A stretch of DNA of 23,119 bases, taken from the NCBI GenBank assembly GCA_030628805.1, contig DAOVQG010000032.1, positions 1-23,119 on the forward strand, in the 5' to 3' direction. Made by a program: the position numbers and the translations under genes. A model generated the notes under the pieces. It made no database searches and was not told the origin of the DNA. It was given only the letters and a program-made list of their open reading frames with translations. Source of the stretch: JAGMDK01 sp023128695 (GTDB taxonomy: Bacteria > Planctomycetota > Phycisphaerae > UBA1845 > Fen-1342). Positions within the stretch are counted from its first letter, which is position 1. Each line of letters starts with the position of its first letter. Shown piece by piece: positions 6,742 through 13,721 of this stretch.

Positions 6742-8094
6742 ATGGCTTCGTTGTACAAAAATCAAGGTTCCCGAGCCTCAGAGGGCGGCGGTAACGGACG
6801 CCGGCCGGGAGGTGAGGCGCACGACAAGCAGGGCAGGATCGTCCGCTACGGCGCGATGAGCTGGGTGGGGGAGTTTACGCACAAGGGCACCGCCGTCCTC
6901 ACCTGGGGAAAGAAAGTCGTGGTCCAGAGCGACCGCGGCATCGAGCTCGGAGAGCACATCGGCCCGCCGAGCAACACTTGTCCCGCCGAGAGGTTTTCCG
7001 AGTTGCTTCAATGTTACGTGCGGAACAGCGGGCCGGAATTCTGCCGCCCCAATGCCGGACGCATCCTGCGCCTGGCCAGTGAGAACGACCTCAACGAACA
7101 GAAGCACCTGAACTCGCATGTTAACGAAGACATCCGGCATTGCGCGGCTTTTGCCGCTCGGCTGGGACTCGATCTCAAAGTGGTCACCGCCGAGCATCTG
7201 CTGGGCGGCGAGCGCATCGTGTTCTATTTTCGTTCCGCCGCGCGGGTGGATTTTCGGCAACTGGTCAAGGAGTTGGCCCAACACTACCGGACCCGCATCG
7301 AAATGCGGCAGGTCGGAGCACGCGATGAAGCGCGTCTGGTGGCGGACCACGAGATCTGCGGGCGCGAATGCTGCTGCAAGAACTTCCTCAAGAAGCTGCG
7401 GCCGGTAAACATGAAGATGGCCAAGCTCCAGAAGTCCACCCTCGACCCGAGCAAGGTCTCCGGGCGCTGCGGGCGGCTGCGCTGCTGCCTGCGCTTCGAA
7501 CACGCCGGCTACGAAGAGTTCGCCCAACGCTTGCCGCGGATCGGGTCCCGGATCCAGACCGAGTACGGCCCGGCCACAGTGCTAGAGCGGCAGGTTTTGA
7601 CCCAACTGGTGGCGGTGCGAACCGACGACAACCGACTGTTCTCGATACCGGTGGAGGAAATCCAGGCGTTTGACCTGCCACCGGAACCGCCCGAGGAAAA
7701 GCCCGAGTCACCCCCGACGAAAACCGAGGTCGCGAAACCCGCCCGCCCGCCGCGCGGGTCGCGCTCGCGGCGGAGTCGCTCGGAACGTACGGCCCAATCC
7801 CAGGCGTCGAGTGCGCCGCGTAAGGAACCACCGCCCGCTGAGGAGAAAGTAGAGGAGAATAAGGAGGTGCCCCGGTCCAAGTCGAGGTTTCGGCCTGAAT
7901 CTCCCGCGCCGGTGGAGACGGAGGGAGACACGAAGCCGGCGAAGTCCGAGCCGGCTGACCAGCCCACCGCCCCGTCTCCGGATGTCGCCGCCGGGAAACG
8001 GGGCAGCCCGACCAAGCGTCGCCGACGTCGCCGGCGCAAACCTGGAAGGGGCGGCTCGTCGCCACCGCCCTCTACCGCGGGTTCAGCAGACTGA
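6742..8094 (+). CDS. ricT: PSP1-domain protein, RicT/YaaT family, with long basic disordered tail
   Basis: 450 aa. The PSP1 domain is clear at about 150-255: GGERIVFYFRSAARVDFRQL, then HYRTRIEMRQVGARDEARL, CGRECCCKNF (Cys207, 210-212), VNMKMAKLQ and SGRCGRLRCCLRFE (Cys243, 248, 249). In Bacillus, RicT (YaaT) works with RicA and RicF in an Fe-S-containing complex that affects RNase Y-dependent mRNA processing. The clustered cysteines here fit Fe-S binding, but RicA and RicF are not nearby. Residues about 315-450 are a Pro/Glu/Lys/Arg-rich low-complexity tail with an RRRRRRRK block, not typical of RicT and possibly RNA-binding (inference). No strong ribosome site precedes the ATG. The stop overlaps the next start (TGATG). 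Confidence 0.9.
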   Translation: MASLYKNQGSRASEGGGNGRRPGGEAHDKQGRIVRYGAMSWVGEFTHKGTAVLTWGKKVVVQSDRGIELGEHIGPPSNTCPAERFSELLQCYVRNSGPEFCRPNAGRILRLASENDLNEQKHLNSHVNEDIRHCAAFAARLGLDLKVVTAEHLLGGERIVFYFRSAARVDFRQLVKELAQHYRTRIEMRQVGARDEARLVADHEICGRECCCKNFLKKLRPVNMKMAKLQKSTLDPSKVSGRCGRLRCCLRFEHAGYEEFAQRLPRIGSRIQTEYGPATVLERQVLTQLVAVRTDDNRLFSIPVEEIQAFDLPPEPPEEKPESPPTKTEVAKPARPPRGSRSRRSRSERTAQSQASSAPRKEPPPAEEKVEENKEVPRSKSRFRPESPAPVETEGDTKPAKSEPADQPTAPSPDVAAGKRGSPTKRRRRRRRKPGRGGSSPPPSTAGSAD

Positions 8095-8516
8095 TGGGAG
8101 AGGAAGACAATAGCCATCAGGACGCCGACTTGCTCGAGCGATTTGAGCGTGTCGTTCGCCGGGACGGTCGTTACGCCCCCGAGTCCTTTGAGTTCCTCCA
8201 CCGCGGGCTCGAGGCCGCCACCCATTTCAAGCACGGGGAGCCGGCGGGACGGCGCCCGCGGCACGTCACCGGGCAAGAGCTCTGTTGGGCTCTGCGCGCC
8301 CTCGCGCTCCAACGCTGGGGGCCGCTGGCGCGCGAGGTCTTGCGGCGATGGAACATTCACAGTACACGTGACTTCGGCGAAATGGTCTACCTCATGATCG
8401 AACTCGGGCTGATGGGCAAGCGGAATGCAGACGAAATCACCGACTTCGACGACGTATACGACTTCGAGGAGGCTTTCAACAACTACGAATTTGGGCCCGA
8501 CGCCGAGGACTCTTAG
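8094..8516 (+). CDS. Minf_1886 family protein, function unknown
   Basis: 140 aa. The start ATG shares its A with the TGA of the upstream gene (TGATG at 8092-8096), a sign of translational coupling. The sequence has the family's typical course: an N-terminal helix (RVVRRDGRYAPESFEFLHRG), the RHVTGQELCWALRALAL stretch, then WNIHSTRDFGEMVYLMIELG and an acidic FDDVYDFEEAF end. No catalytic motif is visible and the protein looks soluble and cytoplasmic. Coupling to a RicT-like gene suggests joint action, but the biochemical role is unknown. Confidence 0.85.
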   Translation: MGEEDNSHQDADLLERFERVVRRDGRYAPESFEFLHRGLEAATHFKHGEPAGRRPRHVTGQELCWALRALALQRWGPLAREVLRRWNIHSTRDFGEMVYLMIELGLMGKRNADEITDFDDVYDFEEAFNNYEFGPDAEDS

Positions 8517-8530
8517 ACTGCCTATAACAT

Positions 8531-8698
8531 GTGGCACAGGCTTCCAGCCTGTGGACGTGTGGCACAGGCTTCCAGCCTGTGAACGTGTGGCATAGGCTTC
8601 CAGCCTGTGAACGTGTGGCACAGGCTTCCAGCCTGTGAACGTGTGGCATAGGCTTCCAGCCTGTGAACGTGTGGCACAGGCTTCCAGCCTGTGGACCA
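8531..8698. repeat. Six-unit 28-bp tandem array, CAGGCTTCCAGCCTG family
   Basis: GTGGCAYAGGCTTCCAGCCTG units start at 8531, 8559, 8587, 8615, 8643 and 8671, exactly 28 bp apart, with only C/T and GG/GA differences between units. There is no variable spacer, so it is a tandem repeat and not CRISPR. It ends in CCGGTGCCACAC near 8711-8722, matching the end of the array at 4213. It fills the gap between the Minf_1886-type gene and the transporter gene. Confidence 0.9.
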
Positions 8699-8751
8699 CC
8701 GGCAAGATGCCGGTGCCACACTATGAAATGCACAATTAGGAGACGACGCTT

Positions 8752-10056
8752 GTGATCGAGCAGTACGTTCCCAAGCTCTCCGAATCGACTCGGCGGTGGG
8801 TCCGCTTCGCGGGCCTGCTCGTGGTGCTGGGGCTGCTGTGCTGGATCGCATACGGATTGCGGACCGTCTTCACGCCGCTGCTCGCCGCCCTCGCGATTGC
8901 CTACATTCTCAACCCGGTGGTCACGTGGTTCGAGACCCGCCGGCGTATCCCCCGCCTCACCACGGTGATCGTGTCGTTTGCCCTGTTGGGAGCTGTTGTG
9001 CTGGGCGGAGGGCTTTACCTGGGGGCCAAGACCGTCGCGCAGATTCAGCAGTTTTCACTTAACCTTCCCACTTATCGCCAAAAGGTTGAAGAATGGATCA
9101 AAGCTCGCACGGCGAGCGACGAGATAACGCCCGCCACATTGCCGACCAGTGCGAGTGCCGGCGTCCCTGCGACATCCGCGCCCGCTTCGGCACCCGCCGC
9201 CACGTCCGGCGCGGCGCCCCGCGCGGCGCGGCAGGATGATTGGTGGAAAAGAGTGACCCCCTTGCTTGAAAAACACGGGGCCTCCGTCGCGAGTTCCACG
9301 GCAAACTACTTCTTGGGAGTTGTGTCCAGTTTCGCGAACCTGGTCACGCTGCTCTTGTTAATCCCGACGTACACCTTTTTCTTCCTCTGGCGCTTCAACG
9401 ACATCGTCCGCACGATCCACGACCATTTGCCCGCCGCGTATCGCTCCGGAATCGTTCACGCAGCCCAGACCATCGACGGCGCGGTGGCGAATTTCTTCCG
9501 CGGCCGGCTGATTGTGTGCCTGATCGTCGGGACGCTCACGGGTATCGGGTGGTCTTTTGTTCCGGGGCAACATTACGCCCTGCCGCTAGGCGTGCTGGCC
9601 GGCGCACTGAACCTGGTCCCCTTCATGTCATTGCTGGCGCTGCCGCCGGCCTTGCTTTTTGCCTACTTGGGAGCGAGCGACGCGGGCGGGTCATGGGTGT
9701 GGCCGGTTTGCCTGACGATGGCGGTGTACCTGGCCGTGCAGGCGCTGGAATCGTTCCTGCTCAGCCCGGCTATCGAAGGCAAGTCCTCCGGCCTGCACCC
9801 GTTGGCGATCGTCGTGGCGCTGTTGATCGGGGCTCAGCTTGCCGGCTTGCTCGGCATGTTGCTTGCCATCCCCATCGCCAGTACCCTAAAAACCTTTACC
9901 GTGGAGCTCGTGCTGCCCGAGATTCGCCGCTTGGCCGGGCATCCGGCGGCGGAACCTCCAGAGCCGATCGGCGACGACAGCGACCGCGAGTCGTCGGCTC
10001 AGAAAGCACCAGAACCCAAGTCGGCCCGGAAGAATACTCCGGCCGACAACGACTAG
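8752..10056 (+). CDS. AI-2E/PerM-family membrane transporter
   Basis: 434 aa from GTG 8752, with TAGGAG about 8 nt upstream. Hydrophobic helices occur near residues 18-55 and 70-92, then a periplasmic-type segment and a C-terminal group from about 185 to 395. These include the family-like motifs RGRLIVCLIVGTLTGIGW, NLVPFMSLLALPP and GLHPLAIVVALLIGAQLAGL. The PerM/AI-2E superfamily covers quorum-signal exporters and Na+/H+ antiporter-like proteins, so the substrate cannot be named. Residues about 121-160 are an Ala/Thr/Ser/Pro-rich low-complexity insert in the loop between the two halves. The C-terminal ~45 residues are charged and disordered. A small membrane-peptide gene follows after 18 bp. 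Confidence 0.92.
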   Translation: MIEQYVPKLSESTRRWVRFAGLLVVLGLLCWIAYGLRTVFTPLLAALAIAYILNPVVTWFETRRRIPRLTTVIVSFALLGAVVLGGGLYLGAKTVAQIQQFSLNLPTYRQKVEEWIKARTASDEITPATLPTSASAGVPATSAPASAPAATSGAAPRAARQDDWWKRVTPLLEKHGASVASSTANYFLGVVSSFANLVTLLLLIPTYTFFFLWRFNDIVRTIHDHLPAAYRSGIVHAAQTIDGAVANFFRGRLIVCLIVGTLTGIGWSFVPGQHYALPLGVLAGALNLVPFMSLLALPPALLFAYLGASDAGGSWVWPVCLTMAVYLAVQALESFLLSPAIEGKSSGLHPLAIVVALLIGAQLAGLLGMLLAIPIASTLKTFTVELVLPEIRRLAGHPAAEPPEPIGDDSDRESSAQKAPEPKSARKNTPADND

Positions 10057-10074
10057 ACCCCAGGATGTGTGTCC

Positions 10075-10224
10075 ATGTCTGATCAGAAACACGAACCGCT
10101 CCCCGACGCACCTTTCGGCACATCTCCGCGCCGGCCCGCTTGGCCGCTCATCACGCTGATCATCATTTTTCTACTATGGGTCACGATTCTAATTTGGCTG
10201 GCGGTGAAATACCCGGCTCGCTAA
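10075..10224 (+). CDS. 49-aa single-span membrane peptide
   Basis: ATG at 10075 and TAA at 10222-10224, 18 bp after the transporter stop, with a weak AGGA upstream. The product begins MSDQKHEPLPDAPFGTSPRR and then has one hydrophobic span (WPLITLIIIFLLWVTILIWLA) and a short KYPAR end. Position and direction suggest an operon with the transporter, perhaps as an accessory subunit (inference). No family recognised. Confidence 0.6.
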   Translation: MSDQKHEPLPDAPFGTSPRRPAWPLITLIIIFLLWVTILIWLAVKYPAR

Positions 10225-10270
10225 ACTAAGCGCGCCTGATAATACCTCTCCCGGCGGGGTTCCGGCGCGC

Positions 10271-10285
10271 AAAAAAAGGGTGGCC
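10271..10285 (-). terminator. Intrinsic-terminator-like end of the candidate RNA
   Basis: On the minus strand, GGCCACCC (the 3' half of the closing stem, pairing with 10393-10400) is followed directly by TTTTTTT at 10277-10271. The loop between the stem halves is the whole 3' rod of the RNA rather than a short hairpin, so efficiency is uncertain. Confidence 0.5.
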
Positions 10286-10605
10286 GCTGATAGACGTCCT
10301 CAGGAGGGGTTGGGTTTCGAGCGAGGGGGCCATCAAGCGTGGGATATTCGGGGAACCTATCCTCTTGATGGCCTAAGGACGTCACATCTGCGGGCCACCC
10401 ATAACGCTCGCGCCATGCGTTGCCCGAGCAAAATTGTTTCACGACTGCATCGGCGAAGCTTCCTTGCTTGACCGATGCGTTTCGATCATTCGCTGCTCTT
10501 CCATGAACTGCTCTGGCATCGCGATCCACCGCAGACCACGAACCCAGCATCCGGTCGGCTGTCAAAGTCTTTGGCGACTCAATGCTGTTGAACCAGCCGG
10601 ACACC
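10271..10605 (-). ncRNA. Candidate structured RNA, unidentified class
   Basis: Read on the minus strand, the stretch begins near a run of Gs just after an extended -10 (TGCTATTAT) and ends in a stem followed by seven Ts (10271-10277). Helices seen directly: CGGCTG/CAGCCG (10594-10599 with 10556-10561); GCATCGG/CCGATGC (10472-10478 with 10447-10453); GCTCG/CGAGC (10425-10429 with 10406-10410). A nested 3' rod follows, with GGGTGGCC/GGCCACCC (10393-10400 with 10278-10285), GACGTCCT/AGGACGTC (10376-10383 with 10293-10300), a 10-bp GGCCATCAAG/CTTGATGGCC (10364-10373 with 10328-10337) and a GGATA/TATCC tip. I do not see the RNase P, tmRNA, SRP or 6S signatures. The minus strand also has a 127-codon open frame from GTG 10604, which I consider incidental. 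Confidence 0.6.
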
Positions 10606-10618
10606 CCCTATAATAGCA
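10603..10618 (-). promoter_or_regulatory. Extended -10 promoter for the candidate RNA (a TATAAT also lies on the plus strand)
   Basis: The minus strand reads TGCTATTATAGGGGGTG: an extended -10 (TGnTATTAT, 10610-10618) with initiation expected near 10603-10606. The plus strand of the same bases reads TATAAT (10609-10614), with TGTTGA (10586-10591) at 17-bp spacing. The site could therefore fire either way, into the AT-rich gap beyond. Confidence 0.45.
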
Positions 10619-10619
10619 C

Positions 10620-10829
10620 ATATTCTTATCGGTTGGGCCTAAAATCTTACCAATCTTGCCATTTTAAGTGAGAGCTTGGGCAAGATGCGAAGTGTAAGGA
10701 CCATAATACAACTACATGTTGACTCAGTGTGAACCTAAAGCACCATATAGGCAATTAGTCAACAAAAACCGAGCTGCAATAAAAACTCTCTATATTCTCA
10801 AAAAATGGCCCCCGTTGCCCTTCCCCAGT
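10620..10829. other. AT-rich gap with one 8-bp inverted repeat, no gene
   Basis: About 200 bp clearly richer in A and T than the surrounding sequence. ATCTTGCC (10653-10660) and GGCAAGAT (10679-10686) form an inverted repeat around 18 nt. The region lies downstream of the 10830 gene and upstream of the candidate RNA promoter. I see no credible coding sequence. Confidence 0.5.
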
Positions 10830-11366
10830 TTACGGCCCCAGGTTGCCGTGGCTCGTGCGACGCAGAACCTTACGCAACAGCAGATAATTACTTCCGCGAT
10901 AGCGCGTCACCTCGGCCGAGATAATGAACTCCGAAAAACCCGCCGTTGCCTCACGCTCCAAGGTCTCCAGCAACTGGTTTTCGAGAAGCTGCATTGTGCA
11001 GGGTTCCGGGCTGGTCCCATCGACATGAAAGACAAACTTCGCCCGTCCTTCTTCCATCACCAGACGGCCCGGACGCTCAACCAGAAAGGTGCCTTCGAGC
11101 AGGAGCGGCCGGCCCGCGGAGGCCATCCGCGCGGCTGTCTCCGCGCGCCCGGCGTCGGTCCGCGGCTTCACCGGCACCGGCCGATCTTGCTGAGTGAGCA
11201 GATTCCGCAGGATCTCGGCCTGCTCGGGCTTGCGCAAGATCGTGCTTGGTTCGGCCGGGCGTGAAGCCAGCTGGCTCGTGGCTTGTTTCGTCGATGGCTG
11301 CGGCTTGTCCTCAGCCTGTCCAAGCACCAACACAACACAGACGCTTGTGAGTATCCAACGGAACAT
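10830..11366 (-). CDS. Exported protein of unknown function
   Basis: 178 aa from the ATG at 11366, preceded by GGAG about 8 nt upstream. An in-frame start at 11480 would add 38 residues ahead of an obvious signal peptide, so I rejected it. MFRWILTSVCVVLVLGQAED is a short Sec-type signal. A polar Ser/Thr/Pro/Gln linker follows to about residue 50, then a helical stretch (ILRKPEQAEILRNLL). The C-terminal domain contains GRPLLLEGTFLVERPGRLV, FVFHVDG, LLENQLLETLE, FIISAEVTRYRG and NYLLLRKVLRR. It looks mostly beta with a closing 'EVTxYxGxNYLLLRKV' strand pair, which I recall from planctomycete hypothetical proteins; an OB-like fold is a guess. No operon partners. Confidence 0.8.
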   Translation of the reverse strand: MFRWILTSVCVVLVLGQAEDKPQPSTKQATSQLASRPAEPSTILRKPEQAEILRNLLTQQDRPVPVKPRTDAGRAETAARMASAGRPLLLEGTFLVERPGRLVMEEGRAKFVFHVDGTSPEPCTMQLLENQLLETLEREATAGFSEFIISAEVTRYRGSNYLLLRKVLRRTSHGNLGP

Positions 11367-11475
11367 TGTCACACTCCACTCGACAGTGGTGATCAATTCG
11401 CTTGCCGGCAGTATCCGCCAACGGCCGCTCATATTACCAGATTCGTAAGAGTTCAGCCGTATGCAACAAGCTTTC

Positions 11476-11635
11476 AGCAATCAGCTTTCAGCGGTCAGCC
11501 ATTTGCGCTGTTCGGCGAGCAGGTGCCTAACAGCAGTCATGTTGTCGCGTTGCTCTCAATAACACGTTATTTGTGACATTTGGTCGCTATATGCTCGACT
11601 TTCGGCTGATCGCTGATTGCTGACCGCTGAATGCT
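11476..11635. repeat. Divergent pair of GCTGACCGCTGA / GCTGATTGCTGA repeats
   Basis: AGCAATCAGC and TCAGCGGTCAGC at 11476-11499 face GCTGATTGCTGACCGCTGA at 11611-11629 in the opposite orientation, with the two 12-bp words rearranged. They sit in the 438-bp gap between the exported-protein gene and asnB. The rest of the gap (11640-11804) shows no gene. Confidence 0.6.
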
Positions 11636-11804
11636 TATCCAGATTCGTACACCCCGCGTATCTGCCAGTCCCGCGGTTAAACCGGCCGATAGAACGTGAG
11701 TTGGAGTCAGCCCATGGACGATGTTGCCTTGGCACCGAAACCCGGCGTCTTCCCCGTCGAACGTCTATTGCCAGCATCGGCTGGATGCGCGCGGGGGGTA
11801 AAAA

Positions 11805-13712
11805 TCAGGCGTCCGCTCCAAATCCTATCGGCCGCCACTTGTTGGCCCACAATTCGAGCATCAGGAGTGTCCAAAGGGGATGCTCGTAATTTGCACGTCC
11901 TGATAAATGGGAGTTGACCAGTTCGTGGAGCCATTCCGGACGAAAAATGTGGTTGGAAAGGCTGTCGGAGAGCAGCAGACGCTCGCGCACAAGGTCCCGT
12001 AACTCGCGACGGAACCACTCCCCCACCGGAACGCCGAAACCCATTTTGGGCCGTTGCAGCACCTCGCTTGGCAAGCGATCGCGGGCCCAATCCTTCAGAA
12101 TATGCTTGCCAGAGCGCGGGCCGAGCCGCCAGGACAGCGGCAACGAGAGCGAGAACTCCACCAATTCGTGATCGAGCAGGGGCGCGCGGCATTCGAGGCT
12201 GCACGCCATTGACGCGATGTCAACCTTGGTCAACAGGTCAAACGGCAGGTAACTGGCGAAGTCCGTGCGGACGGCCTGGTTTGGCGCCGGGCCGGGCGCC
12301 GGGTCATAGAGTCCGTCAAACCACGCGAGCGGCTCGTCGAAGTCGATTGATGCGCGGAATTCGTCGCGGTAGCCGACAGCCAACAGTTCCGGCGGGAAGA
12401 TATTAACCCACGATAGATAGCGGCGGGCAGGCGGCTGGGCCAACGCTGAGGCGAAGCGGTGAAGCCGGTTGCCGAGCGTCCGCGGACGGCTGTGCGGGAA
12501 CAGACCAGCGGCGGCCGCAAGCAACCGGCGAAGCGGACGGGGCACCACTTCAAACCGGGCGGCGAGCTGCACGGCCCGGTAGCGGTCGTAGCCGGCGAAG
12601 CACTCGTCGCCCGCGTCGCCGGTGAGAGCCACCGTGACCGACTCCCGCGTCCAGCGCGACACGTAATAGGTTGGAATCGCCGATGAGTCGGCGAAGGGTT
12701 CGTCGTAGTGCCACGCAAGCGTGTCGAGGATTTCGCCGGCCCGCGGCGTGACGATGTGCTCGTGATGCTCGGTCTCGAAGCGCTCGGCAATCTGACGGGC
12801 GTAGGCCGTCTCATCGTAACGGGCCTCGGGGAAGCCGATCGAGAAAGTTCTGAGCGGCGAGACGCCCAGCTCGCGCATCAGGGCAACAACGATCGAAGAA
12901 TCGACTCCGCCGGACAGAAACGCCCCGAGCGGCACGTCCGCGACCAGCCGTTTTTTGACGGCCGCCGTCAGCAACTCGCCCAGACGTGTCTTGGCGTCTT
13001 CATAGGTGCCGTCGAAAACGCGCTGTTCCAGTCGCCAATATGCGTGTGATTGCGCGTCGCGGGGCTGCTCGGCGTCAACCGTCAGGACGTGACCGGGCGG
13101 CAGCTTTCGGAAGCCCTTGTAGATCGAGTGCGGCGCGGGCACGTATTGGAAAATAAGGTAGCGGTGCAATGATTGCGGATCGAGCTCCCGGGGCAGCCCG
13201 GGCAGCGCGAGGATGGCCTTCAGCTCACTGGCAAAGTACAGCCGGCCGGCATGAAAGATATACGTGAGCGGCTTTTTGCCGAAGCGATCGCGGGCCAGCA
13301 ACAGACGTCCCCGCCGCTGATCCCAGATGGCGATCGCAAACATGCCGGCCAGACGCTCGAAGCAGGCCTCGCCGTGCTCTTCGTACAGGTGCACGATGAC
13401 CTCGCTGTCGGCGCGGGTGGCGAAAGTGTGCCCCTGTTGCTCGAGTTCGGTTCGCAGCTCACGAAAGTTGTAGATTTCGCCGTTGAAGACGGTCCAGACG
13501 GTTTCGTTCTCGTTGGCCAACGGCTGATGCCCGCCGCTGACGTCGATGATCGAGAGGCGGCGGAATCCGAAACCGCAACGCCCGCGCGGGTCGACATAGC
13601 GGCCCTCGTCGTCCGGGCCGCGATGGACGAGTTGCGCCGTCATCGTATCGAGCGCGGCGGGCTCGACACGCGCAGCGGGCGACAGACTCAATATTCCGGC
13701 GATGCCACACAT
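11805..13712 (-). CDS. asnB: Asparagine synthase (glutamine-hydrolysing)
   Basis: 635 aa. The product starts MCGIAGIL, so after Met removal Cys2 is the class II glutaminase nucleophile. FGFRRLSIIDVSGGHQPL, FNGEIYNFRELR and the TRADSEVIVHLYEEHG stretch complete the N-terminal domain. The synthetase half has the ATP PP-loop SGGVDSS at 267-273, FSIGFPEARYDE, LTGDAGDECFAGYDRY and the C-terminal ECRAPLLDHELVEF, KMGFGVPVGEWFR. It transfers glutamine nitrogen to aspartate in the cytosol. Related amidotransferases also serve exopolysaccharide/exosortase loci, and sequence alone does not exclude that, but no glycosyltransferase or exosortase gene is nearby. It starts 9 nt after the mutM stop, so the two are probably co-transcribed. 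Confidence 0.95.
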   Translation of the reverse strand: MCGIAGILSLSPAARVEPAALDTMTAQLVHRGPDDEGRYVDPRGRCGFGFRRLSIIDVSGGHQPLANENETVWTVFNGEIYNFRELRTELEQQGHTFATRADSEVIVHLYEEHGEACFERLAGMFAIAIWDQRRGRLLLARDRFGKKPLTYIFHAGRLYFASELKAILALPGLPRELDPQSLHRYLIFQYVPAPHSIYKGFRKLPPGHVLTVDAEQPRDAQSHAYWRLEQRVFDGTYEDAKTRLGELLTAAVKKRLVADVPLGAFLSGGVDSSIVVALMRELGVSPLRTFSIGFPEARYDETAYARQIAERFETEHHEHIVTPRAGEILDTLAWHYDEPFADSSAIPTYYVSRWTRESVTVALTGDAGDECFAGYDRYRAVQLAARFEVVPRPLRRLLAAAAGLFPHSRPRTLGNRLHRFASALAQPPARRYLSWVNIFPPELLAVGYRDEFRASIDFDEPLAWFDGLYDPAPGPAPNQAVRTDFASYLPFDLLTKVDIASMACSLECRAPLLDHELVEFSLSLPLSWRLGPRSGKHILKDWARDRLPSEVLQRPKMGFGVPVGEWFRRELRDLVRERLLLSDSLSNHIFRPEWLHELVNSHLSGRANYEHPLWTLLMLELWANKWRPIGFGADA

Positions 13713-13721
13713 GTTCGCTGC

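Noticed and set aside
8531..8698. CRISPR-like regular array (28-bp period)
   Set aside because: Units are contiguous and near-identical with no variable spacers, no leader and no cas genes in the window. It is a tandem repeat of a dispersed palindromic family.
7509..8705. 398-codon minus-strand open frame across ricT and the 28-bp array
   Set aside because: Much of its N-terminus is TGWKPVPHVHRLEA repeats from the tandem array, and the rest is antisense to two supported genes.
10221..10604. 127-aa protein on the minus strand
   Set aside because: The open frame begins at a weak GTG without ribosome site, has no recognisable domain, and coincides with nested perfect helices and a T7 end that fit an RNA better. 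Kept as the main alternative.
10271..10605. tmRNA, RNase P RNA, SRP RNA or 6S RNA
   Set aside because: No tRNA-like ends or ALAA tag, no GAGGAAAGUCC or ACAGAA core, no GGAAGGAAGCAG tip with the SRP loops, and no clear central bubble of the 6S type. Left as unidentified.
11367..11480. Upstream start for the exported protein at 11480
   Set aside because: It would place 38 polar residues ahead of a clear signal peptide. The ATG at 11366 has a GGAG ribosome site.
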